Below, one piece after another: positions 8,530-16,806 of a DNA stretch of 64,000 nucleotides. The translations under genes were made by a program, and so were the position numbers. The first letter of the stretch is position 1; each line of letters begins with the position of its first letter. Source of the stretch: an uncultured Clostridia bacterium. Its GTDB lineage: Bacteria > Bacillota > Clostridia > Oscillospirales > Acutalibacteraceae. The stretch spans positions 1 through 64,000 of the forward strand of contig CALWUW010000015.1 in NCBI GenBank assembly GCA_944384815.1, given 5' to 3'. The notes beneath the pieces were generated by a model. It made no database searches. It saw only the letters and a program-made list of their open reading frames with translations, and was not told the origin of the DNA.

Positions 8530-9204
8530 ATGAAAAATATCCGGCTTTGTATTTTTGATTTGGATGGCACTTTGGCGGATACCCTTTGCTCCATTGCCTT
8601 TTTCGCCAATGAAGCCCTGCTTTTCTGCGGGCATAGGGGGATCCCTCTGCAGTCCTACCGGTATTTGGCGGGAAACGGAGCGGACGCCCTGATGCGGGGT
8701 ATGCTGAAAACCACCGCAGGGGACTATACCGAGGAAGATGTGCTTCAGCTGCGGGCGGTGTACGACAGGCTGTACGAAAGCGATCCCCTTCGGGAAACAA
8801 CGGCATTTCCGGGTATGACGGAGACGCTGGAAGCTTTGCGGGCAAAAGGCATTTTCTTAGCCATGCTTTCCAACAAACCCCATAAAGTGGCGCAGGCTGT
8901 AATGGAAAAACTGTATCCTCAGGGGCTCTTCGCCCGGTGCTACGGGCAAAGGGAAGGGCTGGCCAGAAAGCCGGCTCCGGACGGAGCCTTGTTGATTGCC
9001 CGGGAGCTGGGAGTTTTGCCTGAAGAATGCCTGTACATAGGGGACACGGATGTGGATATGAAAACCGGCCGGGCTGCCGGAATGCGGACGGTAGGTGTCC
9101 TTTGGGGATTCAGGGACCGGCAGGAACTGGAAGAAAACCACGCGGATTTTATCATTGCTCATCCGGAAGATTTGTTGGGGCTTGTGGAAGAACAAACCAA
9201 ATGA
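8530..9204 (+). CDS. HAD family hydrolase, phosphoglycolate phosphatase-like
   Basis: A 224-residue HAD-superfamily phosphatase of the Gph/PpaX group. The DxDGT motif is at D10-L-D12-G-T14, a helical cap follows (about 18-90), then motif II (LSNKPH) and motif IV (GDTDVDMKTGRAAGM). I chose ATG 8530 because GGAG sits 8 bases upstream; ATG 8524 would leave only 2 bases. The gene follows the flippase by under 30 bases. Such enzymes dephosphorylate small phosphorylated metabolites such as phosphoglycolate or pyrophosphate; the substrate is not resolved. Confidence 0.88.
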   Translation: MKNIRLCIFDLDGTLADTLCSIAFFANEALLFCGHRGIPLQSYRYLAGNGADALMRGMLKTTAGDYTEEDVLQLRAVYDRLYESDPLRETTAFPGMTETLEALRAKGIFLAMLSNKPHKVAQAVMEKLYPQGLFARCYGQREGLARKPAPDGALLIARELGVLPEECLYIGDTDVDMKTGRAAGMRTVGVLWGFRDRQELEENHADFIIAHPEDLLGLVEEQTK

Positions 9205-9269
9205 GGTATTTGGCTTCAACAAAAAGAAGACAGGAAAATCGATTTTAGATTTTATCAGAGAACATCGGC

Positions 9270-9303
9270 ATAGCCGGCGGGATTTCCCGCCGGCTATTTT
9301 TTT
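9270..9303 (+). terminator. Rho-independent terminator
   Basis: Stem ATAGCCGGCGGG / CCCGCCGGCTAT with a short ATTT-type loop, followed by seven T residues. Ends the flippase-HAD transcript. Confidence 0.92.
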
Positions 9304-9445
9304 GGAAAAAAAGCCGTGGATCCGTGGATACGTTTTAAAAATTTAAAATTTTTACGGAAAAGTTCAGGAAAGATCCAACGATTCTTTTTTTTCTGCCTTA
9401 AGGCCCCAAATGTCTTTCCCATATTCCAAAAAGAGACAGCGGGCT

Positions 9446-9479
9446 TTGACAAACCCGGACATCGGCCATCTTATATACT
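9446..9479 (+). promoter_or_regulatory. Probable Spo0A-activated promoter of spoIIE
   Basis: A consensus -35 TTGACA (9446-9451) and a good -10 TATACT (9474-9479) are separated by 22 bases instead of 17. The same anomalous spacing is known for the Bacillus subtilis spoIIE and spoIIG promoters, which use sigma-A with phosphorylated Spo0A. The -35 lies in TTTGACAAA, one mismatch from a Spo0A box (TTCGACA). Transcription would begin near 9486, after the ATG at 9483, which supports translation from 9555. Confidence 0.65.
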
Positions 9480-9554
9480 GATATGCAGAGAGATCGGAAA
9501 AAATACCGGTGCGGCGGATTTTTTCGTCGGATGCGTGATGATGAGGTGGAAATT

Positions 9555-11921
9555 ATGGCTTTTCATGCGGCAGCACAGCGAAAGACAGCCGAAAATGCAG
9601 GCTGGAAACAGGCGGCCTATCCGTTGGTGAAAGGAGCGGCCAGGCAAAGCCTCAGTTTTGCGGCGGGTCTGCTTTTTTCCAGGGGAATCGTATTTTCCCA
9701 ATGCGCTCCTTTCGGGGTGGCCGCTGTGGCGGCGGTTCCTCAGGATACTATGTTTCTGGGTATGTTGGGCGCGCTTTTTGGGTACCTTTTGCCGGGAGAG
9801 GGATGGATCCCTGCCCGCTATATGGTGGCGGTGCTTGCCGCCGTGGCTATTCGTTGGACGCTAAGTGATCTGATGCGCTTTCGGAACCATCCGGTATTCG
9901 CGCCGTTGGTTTCCCTGTTGCCGGTTTTGACCACAGGGCTGGCGGTGACAGGCGTCAGCGGCTCTTCCGCCAAAACCGTTTTGCTGACGGCAGCGGAGGC
10001 GATCTTTGCCGGGGGAAGTGCCTTTTTTATGGCCCGGACCTCCCTGCTGCTGGATCCGGAATCCCCGGCCGGCTGGGAGAGAAAAAAGGATGGAGCCTGG
10101 GTTTCCCAGGATGCGGCCTGTGTGATCCTGACGGTGGGCATTGCGCTGCTTTGCCTCTCCGGCTCCCGGGTGGGGGAGTTTTCTCCGGCGCACGTTCTGG
10201 CCATTGTTGGGGTGCTCCTTGCCGCGGCGTATGGAGGCCCGGCGGGAGGCAGCATCGCCGGGATTGCCACCGGCGTATGTTTTAGCCTGGCTACGTCGGG
10301 AGTCAGCTATCTTTCCGCCGGGTATGCCTTGGGCGGACTGACAGCGGGGCTGTTCAGCCCGGGAGGGCGATTGGCTTGCGCGGCGGCGTTTGTGATCGCC
10401 CACGGGACAGCGGCACTGCAGACTGGCAGCGTTTCTTTGGCACTGACGGGAATGTATGAGGTCACAGCCGCTACGGTTCTGTTTTTACTGATTCCGGAAA
10501 AAGCGGGGCAGGCGGCAATGGGCTTACTGCAGCCCCGAGAAAAACCATCCTATGCCTATTCTTTAGGAAAAGCCGCTGTAGGCCGGCTGGATCACGCCGC
10601 AAAAGCGTTGGAAGACGTTTCCAGGTGCGTTACGGAGGTTTCCGGAAAACTGGCGAAAGTAGATGCCTCGGACATTTCTTCCGTATATGACCGGATCGGG
10701 GAAAAAACCTGCCGCACCTGCGGAATACGGCAATTTTGCTGGGAGAAGGAAAAGGAAAGCACCATGGAAGCTCTGGGAGAGTTGACGCCTTTTCTTCGCC
10801 GCAGCGGGAAAGTGCTGCCGGAAAATTTTCCGGCGTTTTTTGCCGCCCGCTGTGCCCGACTGGAAGACGTCTGCCGGGCTGTAAACGAAAACTACGATGC
10901 CTTTTCTCTGCAAGAAGCTTCCGACCGTCGGGCTTCCCAGATCCGGGATTTGGTGGCGGATCAGTTTGTCACCGTCAGCAGCATTTTGGAACAAATTGCC
11001 GGAGATTTGGAAATGCAGGAACGGCTGGATCTCCAGGCGGCAGACCGGACGGAAGCGGTGCTGCGAAAAGCGGGGATACAGCCCTTGGAAACCGTTTGCC
11101 GGGTGGACGCATTGGGACGAATGTCAGTGGAGGGGAAAGTCTCTCGGTTGGAAAAAATCAATATTTCCAAAGCGGAGCTGGCACATCAGGTTTCAGCTGC
11201 TTGCCGCCGATCCTTTAGCCTTCCCGTTTTTCAGCCTGTGGGAGAAATTTGCTGGATTTCCTTTAAGGAACGCCCGCGCTTTCGCTTAAAAACCGGATCG
11301 GCTCAGCATAGTTTCGAAAACGGAACGTTTTGCGGAGACAGCCTGGAATTCTTTTTTGACGGAAAAGGATGTCAGTACGCCTTGATCAGTGACGGTATGG
11401 GCACAGGCGGAAGGGCGGCGGTGGATGGCGCCATGGCCAGCGGCATTGCTTCCCGGCTGCTTCAGGCGGGAATTTCTCCCGATGCGGCGCTGCGTATTGT
11501 GAATTCCGCACTGATGGTGAAATCGGGGGAAGAATCCTTGGCAACGCTGGATCTGTGTGCGGTGGATCTTTTTACGGGAAAAATAGAAATTTCCAAAGCG
11601 GGGGCGCCGGTTTCCTTTTTTCGAAAAGAGGGACGAGCTTTTTCTCTGGAAGCACCGTCTCTTCCGGCAGGAATTTTGCGGCAAGTGCGGTTTGCCAAAT
11701 TGACCCAGCAAATGGAAGGGGAGGACCTGGTGGTTTTGGTCAGCGACGGAGCTTTGGCCGGAGGGAGCCAGTGGATCCTGGAGGAATTGGAGAAGTGGCA
11801 GGGAGATTCCCCCCAAACCCTGGCGGACCGGCTTCTTACTTTAGCGGTAGAAAATCGAAAAGACGGGCGGGATGACGATATTACAGTAGCGGTATTGGAG
11901 CTGGAAGCCTGCCGGAAATAG
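9555..11921 (+). CDS. spoIIE: Stage II sporulation protein E, serine phosphatase
   Basis: A 788-residue protein. The first about 300 residues are strongly hydrophobic (roughly ten transmembrane spans). A central cytoplasmic region follows, with a Cys cluster (CRTCGIRQFCWE), then a C-terminal PP2C-type phosphatase with the metal-binding motifs ISDGMGTG (about 610), VSDGAL and GRDDDITVAV. In sporulating Firmicutes SpoIIE localises to the polar septum and dephosphorylates SpoIIAA to release sigma-F in the forespore. Start ATG 9555 follows GAGGTGG by 6 bases; an in-frame ATG at 9483 coincides with the predicted transcription start. Its presence is the clearest sign that the organism forms endospores. 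Confidence 0.95.
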   Translation: MAFHAAAQRKTAENAGWKQAAYPLVKGAARQSLSFAAGLLFSRGIVFSQCAPFGVAAVAAVPQDTMFLGMLGALFGYLLPGEGWIPARYMVAVLAAVAIRWTLSDLMRFRNHPVFAPLVSLLPVLTTGLAVTGVSGSSAKTVLLTAAEAIFAGGSAFFMARTSLLLDPESPAGWERKKDGAWVSQDAACVILTVGIALLCLSGSRVGEFSPAHVLAIVGVLLAAAYGGPAGGSIAGIATGVCFSLATSGVSYLSAGYALGGLTAGLFSPGGRLACAAAFVIAHGTAALQTGSVSLALTGMYEVTAATVLFLLIPEKAGQAAMGLLQPREKPSYAYSLGKAAVGRLDHAAKALEDVSRCVTEVSGKLAKVDASDISSVYDRIGEKTCRTCGIRQFCWEKEKESTMEALGELTPFLRRSGKVLPENFPAFFAARCARLEDVCRAVNENYDAFSLQEASDRRASQIRDLVADQFVTVSSILEQIAGDLEMQERLDLQAADRTEAVLRKAGIQPLETVCRVDALGRMSVEGKVSRLEKINISKAELAHQVSAACRRSFSLPVFQPVGEICWISFKERPRFRLKTGSAQHSFENGTFCGDSLEFFFDGKGCQYALISDGMGTGGRAAVDGAMASGIASRLLQAGISPDAALRIVNSALMVKSGEESLATLDLCAVDLFTGKIEISKAGAPVSFFRKEGRAFSLEAPSLPAGILRQVRFAKLTQQMEGEDLVVLVSDGALAGGSQWILEELEKWQGDSPQTLADRLLTLAVENRKDGRDDDITVAVLELEACRK

Positions 11922-11932
11922 AAACGGGCATA

Positions 11933-11981
11933 AAAAGGCCTGCTTTTCTTTTGGATTTCCAAAAAGAAAAGCAGGCCTTTA
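11933..11981. terminator. Bidirectional terminator
   Basis: Long imperfect stem (AAAGGCCTGCTTTTCTTTT against AAAAGAAAAGCAGGCCTTT) between the convergent spoIIE and DUF378 genes. Confidence 0.88.
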
Positions 11982-12007
11982 TAGAATCGCTCGGAAGTGC
12001 TTTCCCG

Positions 12008-12214
12008 TCAGGTATCCTGGGTTACGGCAGTATCCCGGAAGAACAGGGAAATACACCACAGAGCCGCCAAAGCCACCAGGGTATATACGATCCGGCTTCC
12101 CAAAGCGTCCTGGCCGCCAAACAATGCGGCAACCAAGTCGTACTGGAAAATGCCGATGGCACCCCAGTTGATGCCGCCGATAATTACCAGCAGCAGGGCA
12201 AGTTTATCCAGCAT
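12008..12214 (-). CDS. DUF378 (YuzA-like) small membrane protein
   Basis: A 68-residue protein with two hydrophobic segments and the family signature LALLLVIIGGINWGAIGIFQYDLVAALFGG. Members are small inner-membrane proteins of unknown function found in many bacteria. I place the start at ATG 12214 (MLDKLALL), with GGAAAGGAAGG upstream; longer in-frame starts lack a site. It sits between spoIIE and the ilv operon and is transcribed away from the latter. Confidence 0.85.
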   Translation of the reverse strand: MLDKLALLLVIIGGINWGAIGIFQYDLVAALFGGQDALGSRIVYTLVALAALWCISLFFRDTAVTQDT

Positions 12215-12348
12215 AATGAACCTTCCTTTCCTTGCGCCTTCCAAAGCGCAAGGTTAGTATGTGAGAAATTTAAAAAACTATGCGGTTTTTTCAGAAACGG
12301 ATTTGCTGATTTTGGGAAATGCAAAGAAATGTTTTTCTGCGGAAACTC

Positions 12349-12377
12349 TTGACAGCCTTTTTTTACTATAGTATATT
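12349..12377 (+). promoter_or_regulatory. Promoter of the T-box ilv operon
   Basis: TTGACA (12349-12354), 17-base spacer, TATATT (12372-12377). It places transcription start near 12384, giving a leader of about 350 bases before ilvB that contains the T-box. Confidence 0.8.
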
Positions 12378-12383
12378 TATAAA

Positions 12384-12680
12384 AAAGGTGCCGAAAAATT
12401 TTCGGTAAAATATGGAAATGTGTTGATGGGGACGGATGGCGGAGCGGCCGTTTCAGAGAGCTGCCGGTTGGTGCAAGGCAGTGCGGTGTCCGCAGGAAAT
12501 CACCCCGGAGCATGCGGCTGAACAGCCTTCCGGTTTTCGGATATGCCCAGTAAGCTTCGCACGGATCCCCTCCGTTAAAAGGGAGCGCATTGTTTGATGC
12601 GAAAAGCGGCCGGTTTTCCGGCAAGTAGAGTGGTACCGCGAGCAGTAGCCCGTCTCTTCGGAGGCGGGTTTTTATTTTTT
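12384..12680 (+). ncRNA. T-box leader, isoleucine specifier proposed
   Basis: The leader carries the conserved T-box core at 12624-12640 (GTGGTACCGCG preceded by AGTAGA), which pairs with the acceptor end of uncharged tRNA. It is followed by a terminator hairpin at 12647-12680 (AGCCCGTCTC-TTCG-GAGGCGGG and a T tract). Upstream lies a typical stem I with the AGAGAG and GGTTGGTGCAAGGC segments (about 12453-12485), and a specifier loop reading GAA-ATC-ACC with ATC at 12499-12501, an isoleucine codon. Uncharged tRNA-Ile should therefore promote read-through into ilvB. This fits the Ile-pathway genes that follow. The specifier assignment is by eye. Confidence 0.88.
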
Positions 12681-12734
12681 GGCGCCCGGTGCAGAGCGTG
12701 CCTGCGCCCTTTGGGCAGAATTGGAGGAATGATC

Positions 12735-14405
12735 ATGCAGCTGACAGGAGCACAGATTGTAATGGAATGCCTGCTGGAGCAGGGAGTGGATACGGTATTC
12801 GGGTATCCGGGAGGCGCTGTACTGAATATTTATGATGCGTTGTATGAATATCGGGACCGTATTCGCCATATCCGCACGGCCCATGAGCAGGGCGCTGCCC
12901 ACGCGGCGGACGGATATGCTCGGGCTACCGGGAAAACCGGCGTCTGCATTGCCACCTCCGGCCCCGGGGCAACCAATCTGGTTACCGGTATCGCCACCGC
13001 GTACATGGACAGCGTGCCCATGGTTGCCATTACCGGCAACGTCAACCTGAATCTTTTAGGGCTGGACAGCTTCCAGGAAGTGGATATTACCGGTATTACC
13101 ATGCCCATTACCAAGCATAATTTCATTGTGAAGGACGTCAATCACTTGGCGGAGATTCTTCGGGAAGCCTTTCAAATCGCCCAAAGCGGAAGAAAAGGCC
13201 CGGTGCTGGTGGATATTCCCAAGGACGTGACCGCTCACACCTGTTCTTTTGAACCCTGTGTACCCCCGGCTCCGGAAAAAGCCACCATGCCGCCGGAAGA
13301 AAAATTTGTTCAGGCGGTGGAACTGCTTTCCCACGCCCAGAAGCCGTTTATCTACTGTGGAGGCGGCGTGATCGCTTCGGAGGCCTCCCCGATCCTGAAA
13401 GAATTTGTGGAAAAGATGGACGCTCCGGTGTCTTGCTCTCTGATGTGTCAGGGAGGATTTGACCAGGAAAGCCCCCGGTATATGGGAATGCTGGGAATGC
13501 ACGGAACCAATACTTCCGCCCTGGCCATTCAGAACTGCGACCTGTTTATTGCTGTGGGCACCCGGTTTTCCGATCGTGTGCTGTGCAACGCAGGGCTTTT
13601 TGCCCGCCATTGCCCCATTCTTCAAATTGATATTGACGCGGCGGAGTTCAATAAAAATATCGAAGTGCAGCTGAAGATCCGAGGGGACGCCCAGCGGATC
13701 CTGGAAGAGATCTGCCGCCGGTTGGAGCCCCAGGAGCATAAAGAATGGATGGAACAGATCCAAAGCTGGAAAGCGGAGTTCCCCCTGATGCAGAAAGGGG
13801 AAAAGGAAGAGGATGTGCTTCCGCAGGAGGTTTTGGAGACCCTTTGCCGCCTTACCGGCGGAGAAGCCCTGATCACCACCGACGTAGGGCAACATCAGAT
13901 GTGGGCCGCTCAGTATTACACCTATAAACACCCCCGGCAGTTTATTTCTTCCGGTGGGCTGGGCACCATGGGCTTTGGTTTGGGAGCGGCTATGGGAGCT
14001 CAGATCGCCTGCCCGGAAAAACAAGTGATCAATATAGCGGGAGACGGAAGCTTCCATATGAACTGCAATGAGCTTTCCACCGTTTCTTCCTATGGAATAC
14101 CGGTGATCGAGCTGGTGATGAACAATTCCGTTCTGGGAATGGTCCGGCAGTGGCAGAAGCTATTTTACGGCTGGCGTTTTTCTCAGACGGATGTGGAAGG
14201 CGTCACGGATTTCTGCAAACTGGCGGAAGCCTTTGGAGTGAAAGCGCTGCGGATCCTTCGCCGGGAAGAGATCGAGCCTGTGCTGAAGGAAGCGCTGGCC
14301 TGGAGAGGGCCTGTGCTGATCGACTGCCGCATCAGCAAGGATCTGAATGTGCTGCCTATGGTTCCGGCGGGAGCTTCTGTTGAGGAACCGATTCTGGAAA
14401 TGTGA
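12735..14405 (+). CDS. ilvB: Acetolactate synthase, large catalytic subunit
   Basis: A 556-residue thiamine diphosphate enzyme that condenses pyruvate with pyruvate or 2-oxobutyrate, the first common step of valine, leucine and isoleucine synthesis. It has the N-terminal pyrimidine-binding domain with the catalytic Glu region (HEQGAAHAADGYARATGK), a central domain, and the C-terminal diphosphate-binding motif GDGSF...MNN at about 436-463. Start ATG 12735 lies 7 bases after GGAGG; the ATG at 12729 is too close to it. First gene of the operon behind the T-box, overlapping in stop/start region with ilvN. Confidence 0.95.
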   Translation: MQLTGAQIVMECLLEQGVDTVFGYPGGAVLNIYDALYEYRDRIRHIRTAHEQGAAHAADGYARATGKTGVCIATSGPGATNLVTGIATAYMDSVPMVAITGNVNLNLLGLDSFQEVDITGITMPITKHNFIVKDVNHLAEILREAFQIAQSGRKGPVLVDIPKDVTAHTCSFEPCVPPAPEKATMPPEEKFVQAVELLSHAQKPFIYCGGGVIASEASPILKEFVEKMDAPVSCSLMCQGGFDQESPRYMGMLGMHGTNTSALAIQNCDLFIAVGTRFSDRVLCNAGLFARHCPILQIDIDAAEFNKNIEVQLKIRGDAQRILEEICRRLEPQEHKEWMEQIQSWKAEFPLMQKGEKEEDVLPQEVLETLCRLTGGEALITTDVGQHQMWAAQYYTYKHPRQFISSGGLGTMGFGLGAAMGAQIACPEKQVINIAGDGSFHMNCNELSTVSSYGIPVIELVMNNSVLGMVRQWQKLFYGWRFSQTDVEGVTDFCKLAEAFGVKALRILRREEIEPVLKEALAWRGPVLIDCRISKDLNVLPMVPAGASVEEPILEM

Positions 14406-14416
14406 GGTGGAAAGGA

Positions 14417-14905
14417 ATGGAAAACGCCAAGGAAAAAGAATATATCCTTTCGGTTTTGGCCAGAAACCGCTCCGGTGTTCTGCTGCGGATCGCCGGGCTG
14501 TTCAGCCGGAGATGCTACAATATTTTGAGCATCGTGGCTGCGGAAACAGAGAATTCTCAGTATTCCCGGATCCTGATCGTGGTTTCCGGGGATGACCGGA
14601 TCGTCCGGCAGGTGGATAAACAGCTGAACAAGCTGGTGGATATTGAGCAGGTGGATGTTCTGCCCCGGGAAGGCGCCGTGGTGCGGGAACATATTTTGCT
14701 GAAAGTGGAGCGTACGCTGCAGAACAGTGAAAGACTCATCGAGATCGCCAATGTGTTCCGGGCCAACATTCTGAACGTGGAAAAAGATTCCATGATCCTG
14801 GAGCTGACGGGAGATGCAGCCACCATCAATTCCTTTATTGAAATGTGCAATCCTTATCATGTGCTGAAGATCCTTCGCACAGGTGCTATGGCCATGATGA
14901 AATAA
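14417..14905 (+). CDS. ilvN: Acetolactate synthase, small regulatory subunit
   Basis: A 162-residue regulatory subunit. The N-terminal ACT domain begins YILSVLARNRSGVLLRIAGLFSRRCYNI, followed by the C-terminal ALS_ss domain ending in HVLKILRTGAMAMM. It binds IlvB, raises its activity and confers feedback inhibition, classically by valine. I prefer ATG 14417 with AGGTGGAAAGG before it over the GTG at 14402 that overlaps the ilvB stop. Length and order match ilvBN/ilvBH operons. Confidence 0.94.
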   Translation: MENAKEKEYILSVLARNRSGVLLRIAGLFSRRCYNILSIVAAETENSQYSRILIVVSGDDRIVRQVDKQLNKLVDIEQVDVLPREGAVVREHILLKVERTLQNSERLIEIANVFRANILNVEKDSMILELTGDAATINSFIEMCNPYHVLKILRTGAMAMMK

Positions 14906-14958
14906 GCGTTGCTTCTTTTGGCGCAGTTTTAAATTTTAAATAGAAGGGAAGTCTTGCT

Positions 14959-16170
14959 ATGCTGACGTTGGACAAAATTTATCATGCGGCTTTTGTGCTG
15001 CGGGAAGTGATCCGTGAAACGGACCTGATCCCCGCTCCCAAAATCAATCCGGAAGCCCAGGTGTATCTGAAAACCGAGAACCTGCAGGTAACAGGCTCCT
15101 TTAAAGTGCGAGGAGCGTATTACAAAATGTCCCTTCTCTCTCCGGAGGAAAAAGAGAAGGGAGTCATTGCCTGTTCGGCGGGAAACCATGCCCAGGGTGT
15201 GGCGCTGGCAGCGCAGAAAAGCCATATCCCCGCCACCATTTGCATTCCGGACGGCGCACCTATCTCCAAAGTGGAGAATACAAAAAGCTACGGAGCCAAG
15301 GTGGAGCTGGTGAAAGGGGTATACGACGACGCCTATGCCCGGGCCTGCCAGCTGCAAAAGGAAACCGGCCTGACCTTTATCCATCCTTTTAACGATCCTG
15401 ATGTGATCGCAGGGCAGGGAACCATTGGTCTGGAACTTTTGGACCAGCTGCCGGATGTGGAAGCCGTGATCGTCCCGGTAGGCGGCGGCGGATTGATTTC
15501 CGGCGTGGCCTATGCCATTAAATCGTTGAATCCCACCTGTAAAGTGTATGGCGTGCAGGCAGCGGGGGCTCCCAGTATGCAGCGTTCCATAAAGGAAGGC
15601 AAGCCTACGGAGCTTTCCGGCGTGTCCACTTTTGCCGACGGAATTGCCGTAAAATGTCCCGGCGATCTGACATATGAGATGGTGAGCCAGTATGTGGATG
15701 AAGTGGTCACCGTCACGGATGACGAAGTGGCTACAGCGGTTCTGGCTTTGATCGAGCAGCAGAAGCTGATTGCCGAAGGGGCCGGCGCCGTGGCTGTAGC
15801 GGCGGCTATGTTCAATAAGGTGGATATTAAAGGGAAAAAAGTGATCTGCCTGGTGTCCGGCGGCAATATCGACGTGACCATTCTTTCCCGGGTATTGAAC
15901 CGCGGGCTTCTTAAATCCGGAAGAGTGGCGGATATGACCATCGAGCTGGCAGATAAGCCCGGCCAGTTAAAGGAGATCGCCACCATTGTGGCGGATCACG
16001 GCGGAAATGTGATCCATGTCCGCCATGACCACGGCGGCACGGATACGGACATCAACGGCTGTTATCTCAGCCTGCAGATGGAAACCCGAAACCATGCCCA
16101 TATTGAAGAGATCCGCAACGCCATTGCGGCGAAAGGATATACCATAATCAGCACCAGTCGGATTATGTAA
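14959..16170 (+). CDS. ilvA: Threonine ammonia-lyase (threonine deaminase)
   Basis: A 403-residue PLP enzyme converting threonine to 2-oxobutyrate and ammonia, the committed step toward isoleucine. Lys49 in TGSFKVRGAYYK is the Schiff-base lysine, the PLP phosphate loop VGGGGLISG lies at about 173-181, and a C-terminal ACT-like domain (from SGRVADMTIELADKPGQLKE) suggests allosteric control. The length fits the shorter biosynthetic/catabolic TdcB-like class with one ACT domain. Its place behind a T-box with an Ile specifier and ilvBN argues for the biosynthetic role. Confidence 0.93.
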   Translation: MLTLDKIYHAAFVLREVIRETDLIPAPKINPEAQVYLKTENLQVTGSFKVRGAYYKMSLLSPEEKEKGVIACSAGNHAQGVALAAQKSHIPATICIPDGAPISKVENTKSYGAKVELVKGVYDDAYARACQLQKETGLTFIHPFNDPDVIAGQGTIGLELLDQLPDVEAVIVPVGGGGLISGVAYAIKSLNPTCKVYGVQAAGAPSMQRSIKEGKPTELSGVSTFADGIAVKCPGDLTYEMVSQYVDEVVTVTDDEVATAVLALIEQQKLIAEGAGAVAVAAAMFNKVDIKGKKVICLVSGGNIDVTILSRVLNRGLLKSGRVADMTIELADKPGQLKEIATIVADHGGNVIHVRHDHGGTDTDINGCYLSLQMETRNHAHIEEIRNAIAAKGYTIISTSRIM

Positions 16171-16194
16171 AAAATCAGAAAAGGAGATCTGCAT

Positions 16195-16572
16195 ATGAAA
16201 ACCATTTATACGGAAAAGGCGCCTGCCGCCATCGGTCCTTATTCTCAGGCTATTGAGGCCAACGGCTTTGTATTTGCCAGCGGCCAGGTGCCGATCATCC
16301 CGGCTACGGGAGAGATCGCCCAGGGAGATATTACCGTGCAGGCCACCCAGGTGATGAAAAACATCGCGGCCATTCTGGAAGCTGCGGGAACCTCTTTTGA
16401 CAAAGTGGTAAAAACCACTTGTTTCCTGGCGGATATGAACGACTTTGCCGCGTTCAATGCGGTATATGCTGAGTATTTTACCAGCAAGCCGGCTCGTTCC
16501 TGTGTGGCGGTGAAAACCCTGCCCAAGAACGTTCTCTGTGAAGTAGAAATCCTGGCTCTGGCCAAGGAATAA
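16195..16572 (+). CDS. ridA: RidA family 2-iminobutanoate/2-iminopropanoate deaminase
   Basis: A 125-residue YjgF/RidA protein with the family sequence [25 protein letters not shown] at the N-terminus and the conserved Arg and Glu near the C-terminus ([28 protein letters not shown]). RidA hydrolyses reactive enamine/imine intermediates released by PLP dehydratases such as IlvA, preventing damage to other PLP enzymes. Placement directly after ilvA (24-base gap) makes this functional pairing explicit. Last gene of the T-box operon, ending at a strong terminator. Confidence 0.94.
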   Translation: MKTIYTEKAPAAIGPYSQAIEANGFVFASGQVPIIPATGEIAQGDITVQATQVMKNIAAILEAAGTSFDKVVKTTCFLADMNDFAAFNAVYAEYFTSKPARSCVAVKTLPKNVLCEVEILALAKE

Positions 16573-16616
16573 GTCTAAAAGAGATCCTGTTAAAACTGGA
16601 TTTTTAAAATCCATCG

Positions 16617-16655
16617 GCGCCCCCGTTTTCCGCAAAGGAAAACGGGGGCGCTTTT
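16617..16655 (+). terminator. Terminator of the ilv operon
   Basis: GCGCCCCCG...CGGGGGCGC with additional TTTTCC/GGAAAA pairing and a TTTT tail. Confidence 0.9.
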
Positions 16656-16806
16656 CATAAGCAGAAAATCCGGAACCTCACAAAAGATAGAAATATCTTT
16701 CTTAAAAGATTATAAGAAAGAATTTTTGTGACCCGCCTGTGGCCTTGCCGGTGTATAACAGAAACAGAAGATTTACTTGACGCAAATCCGATGAATAGGA
16801 GGAAGC

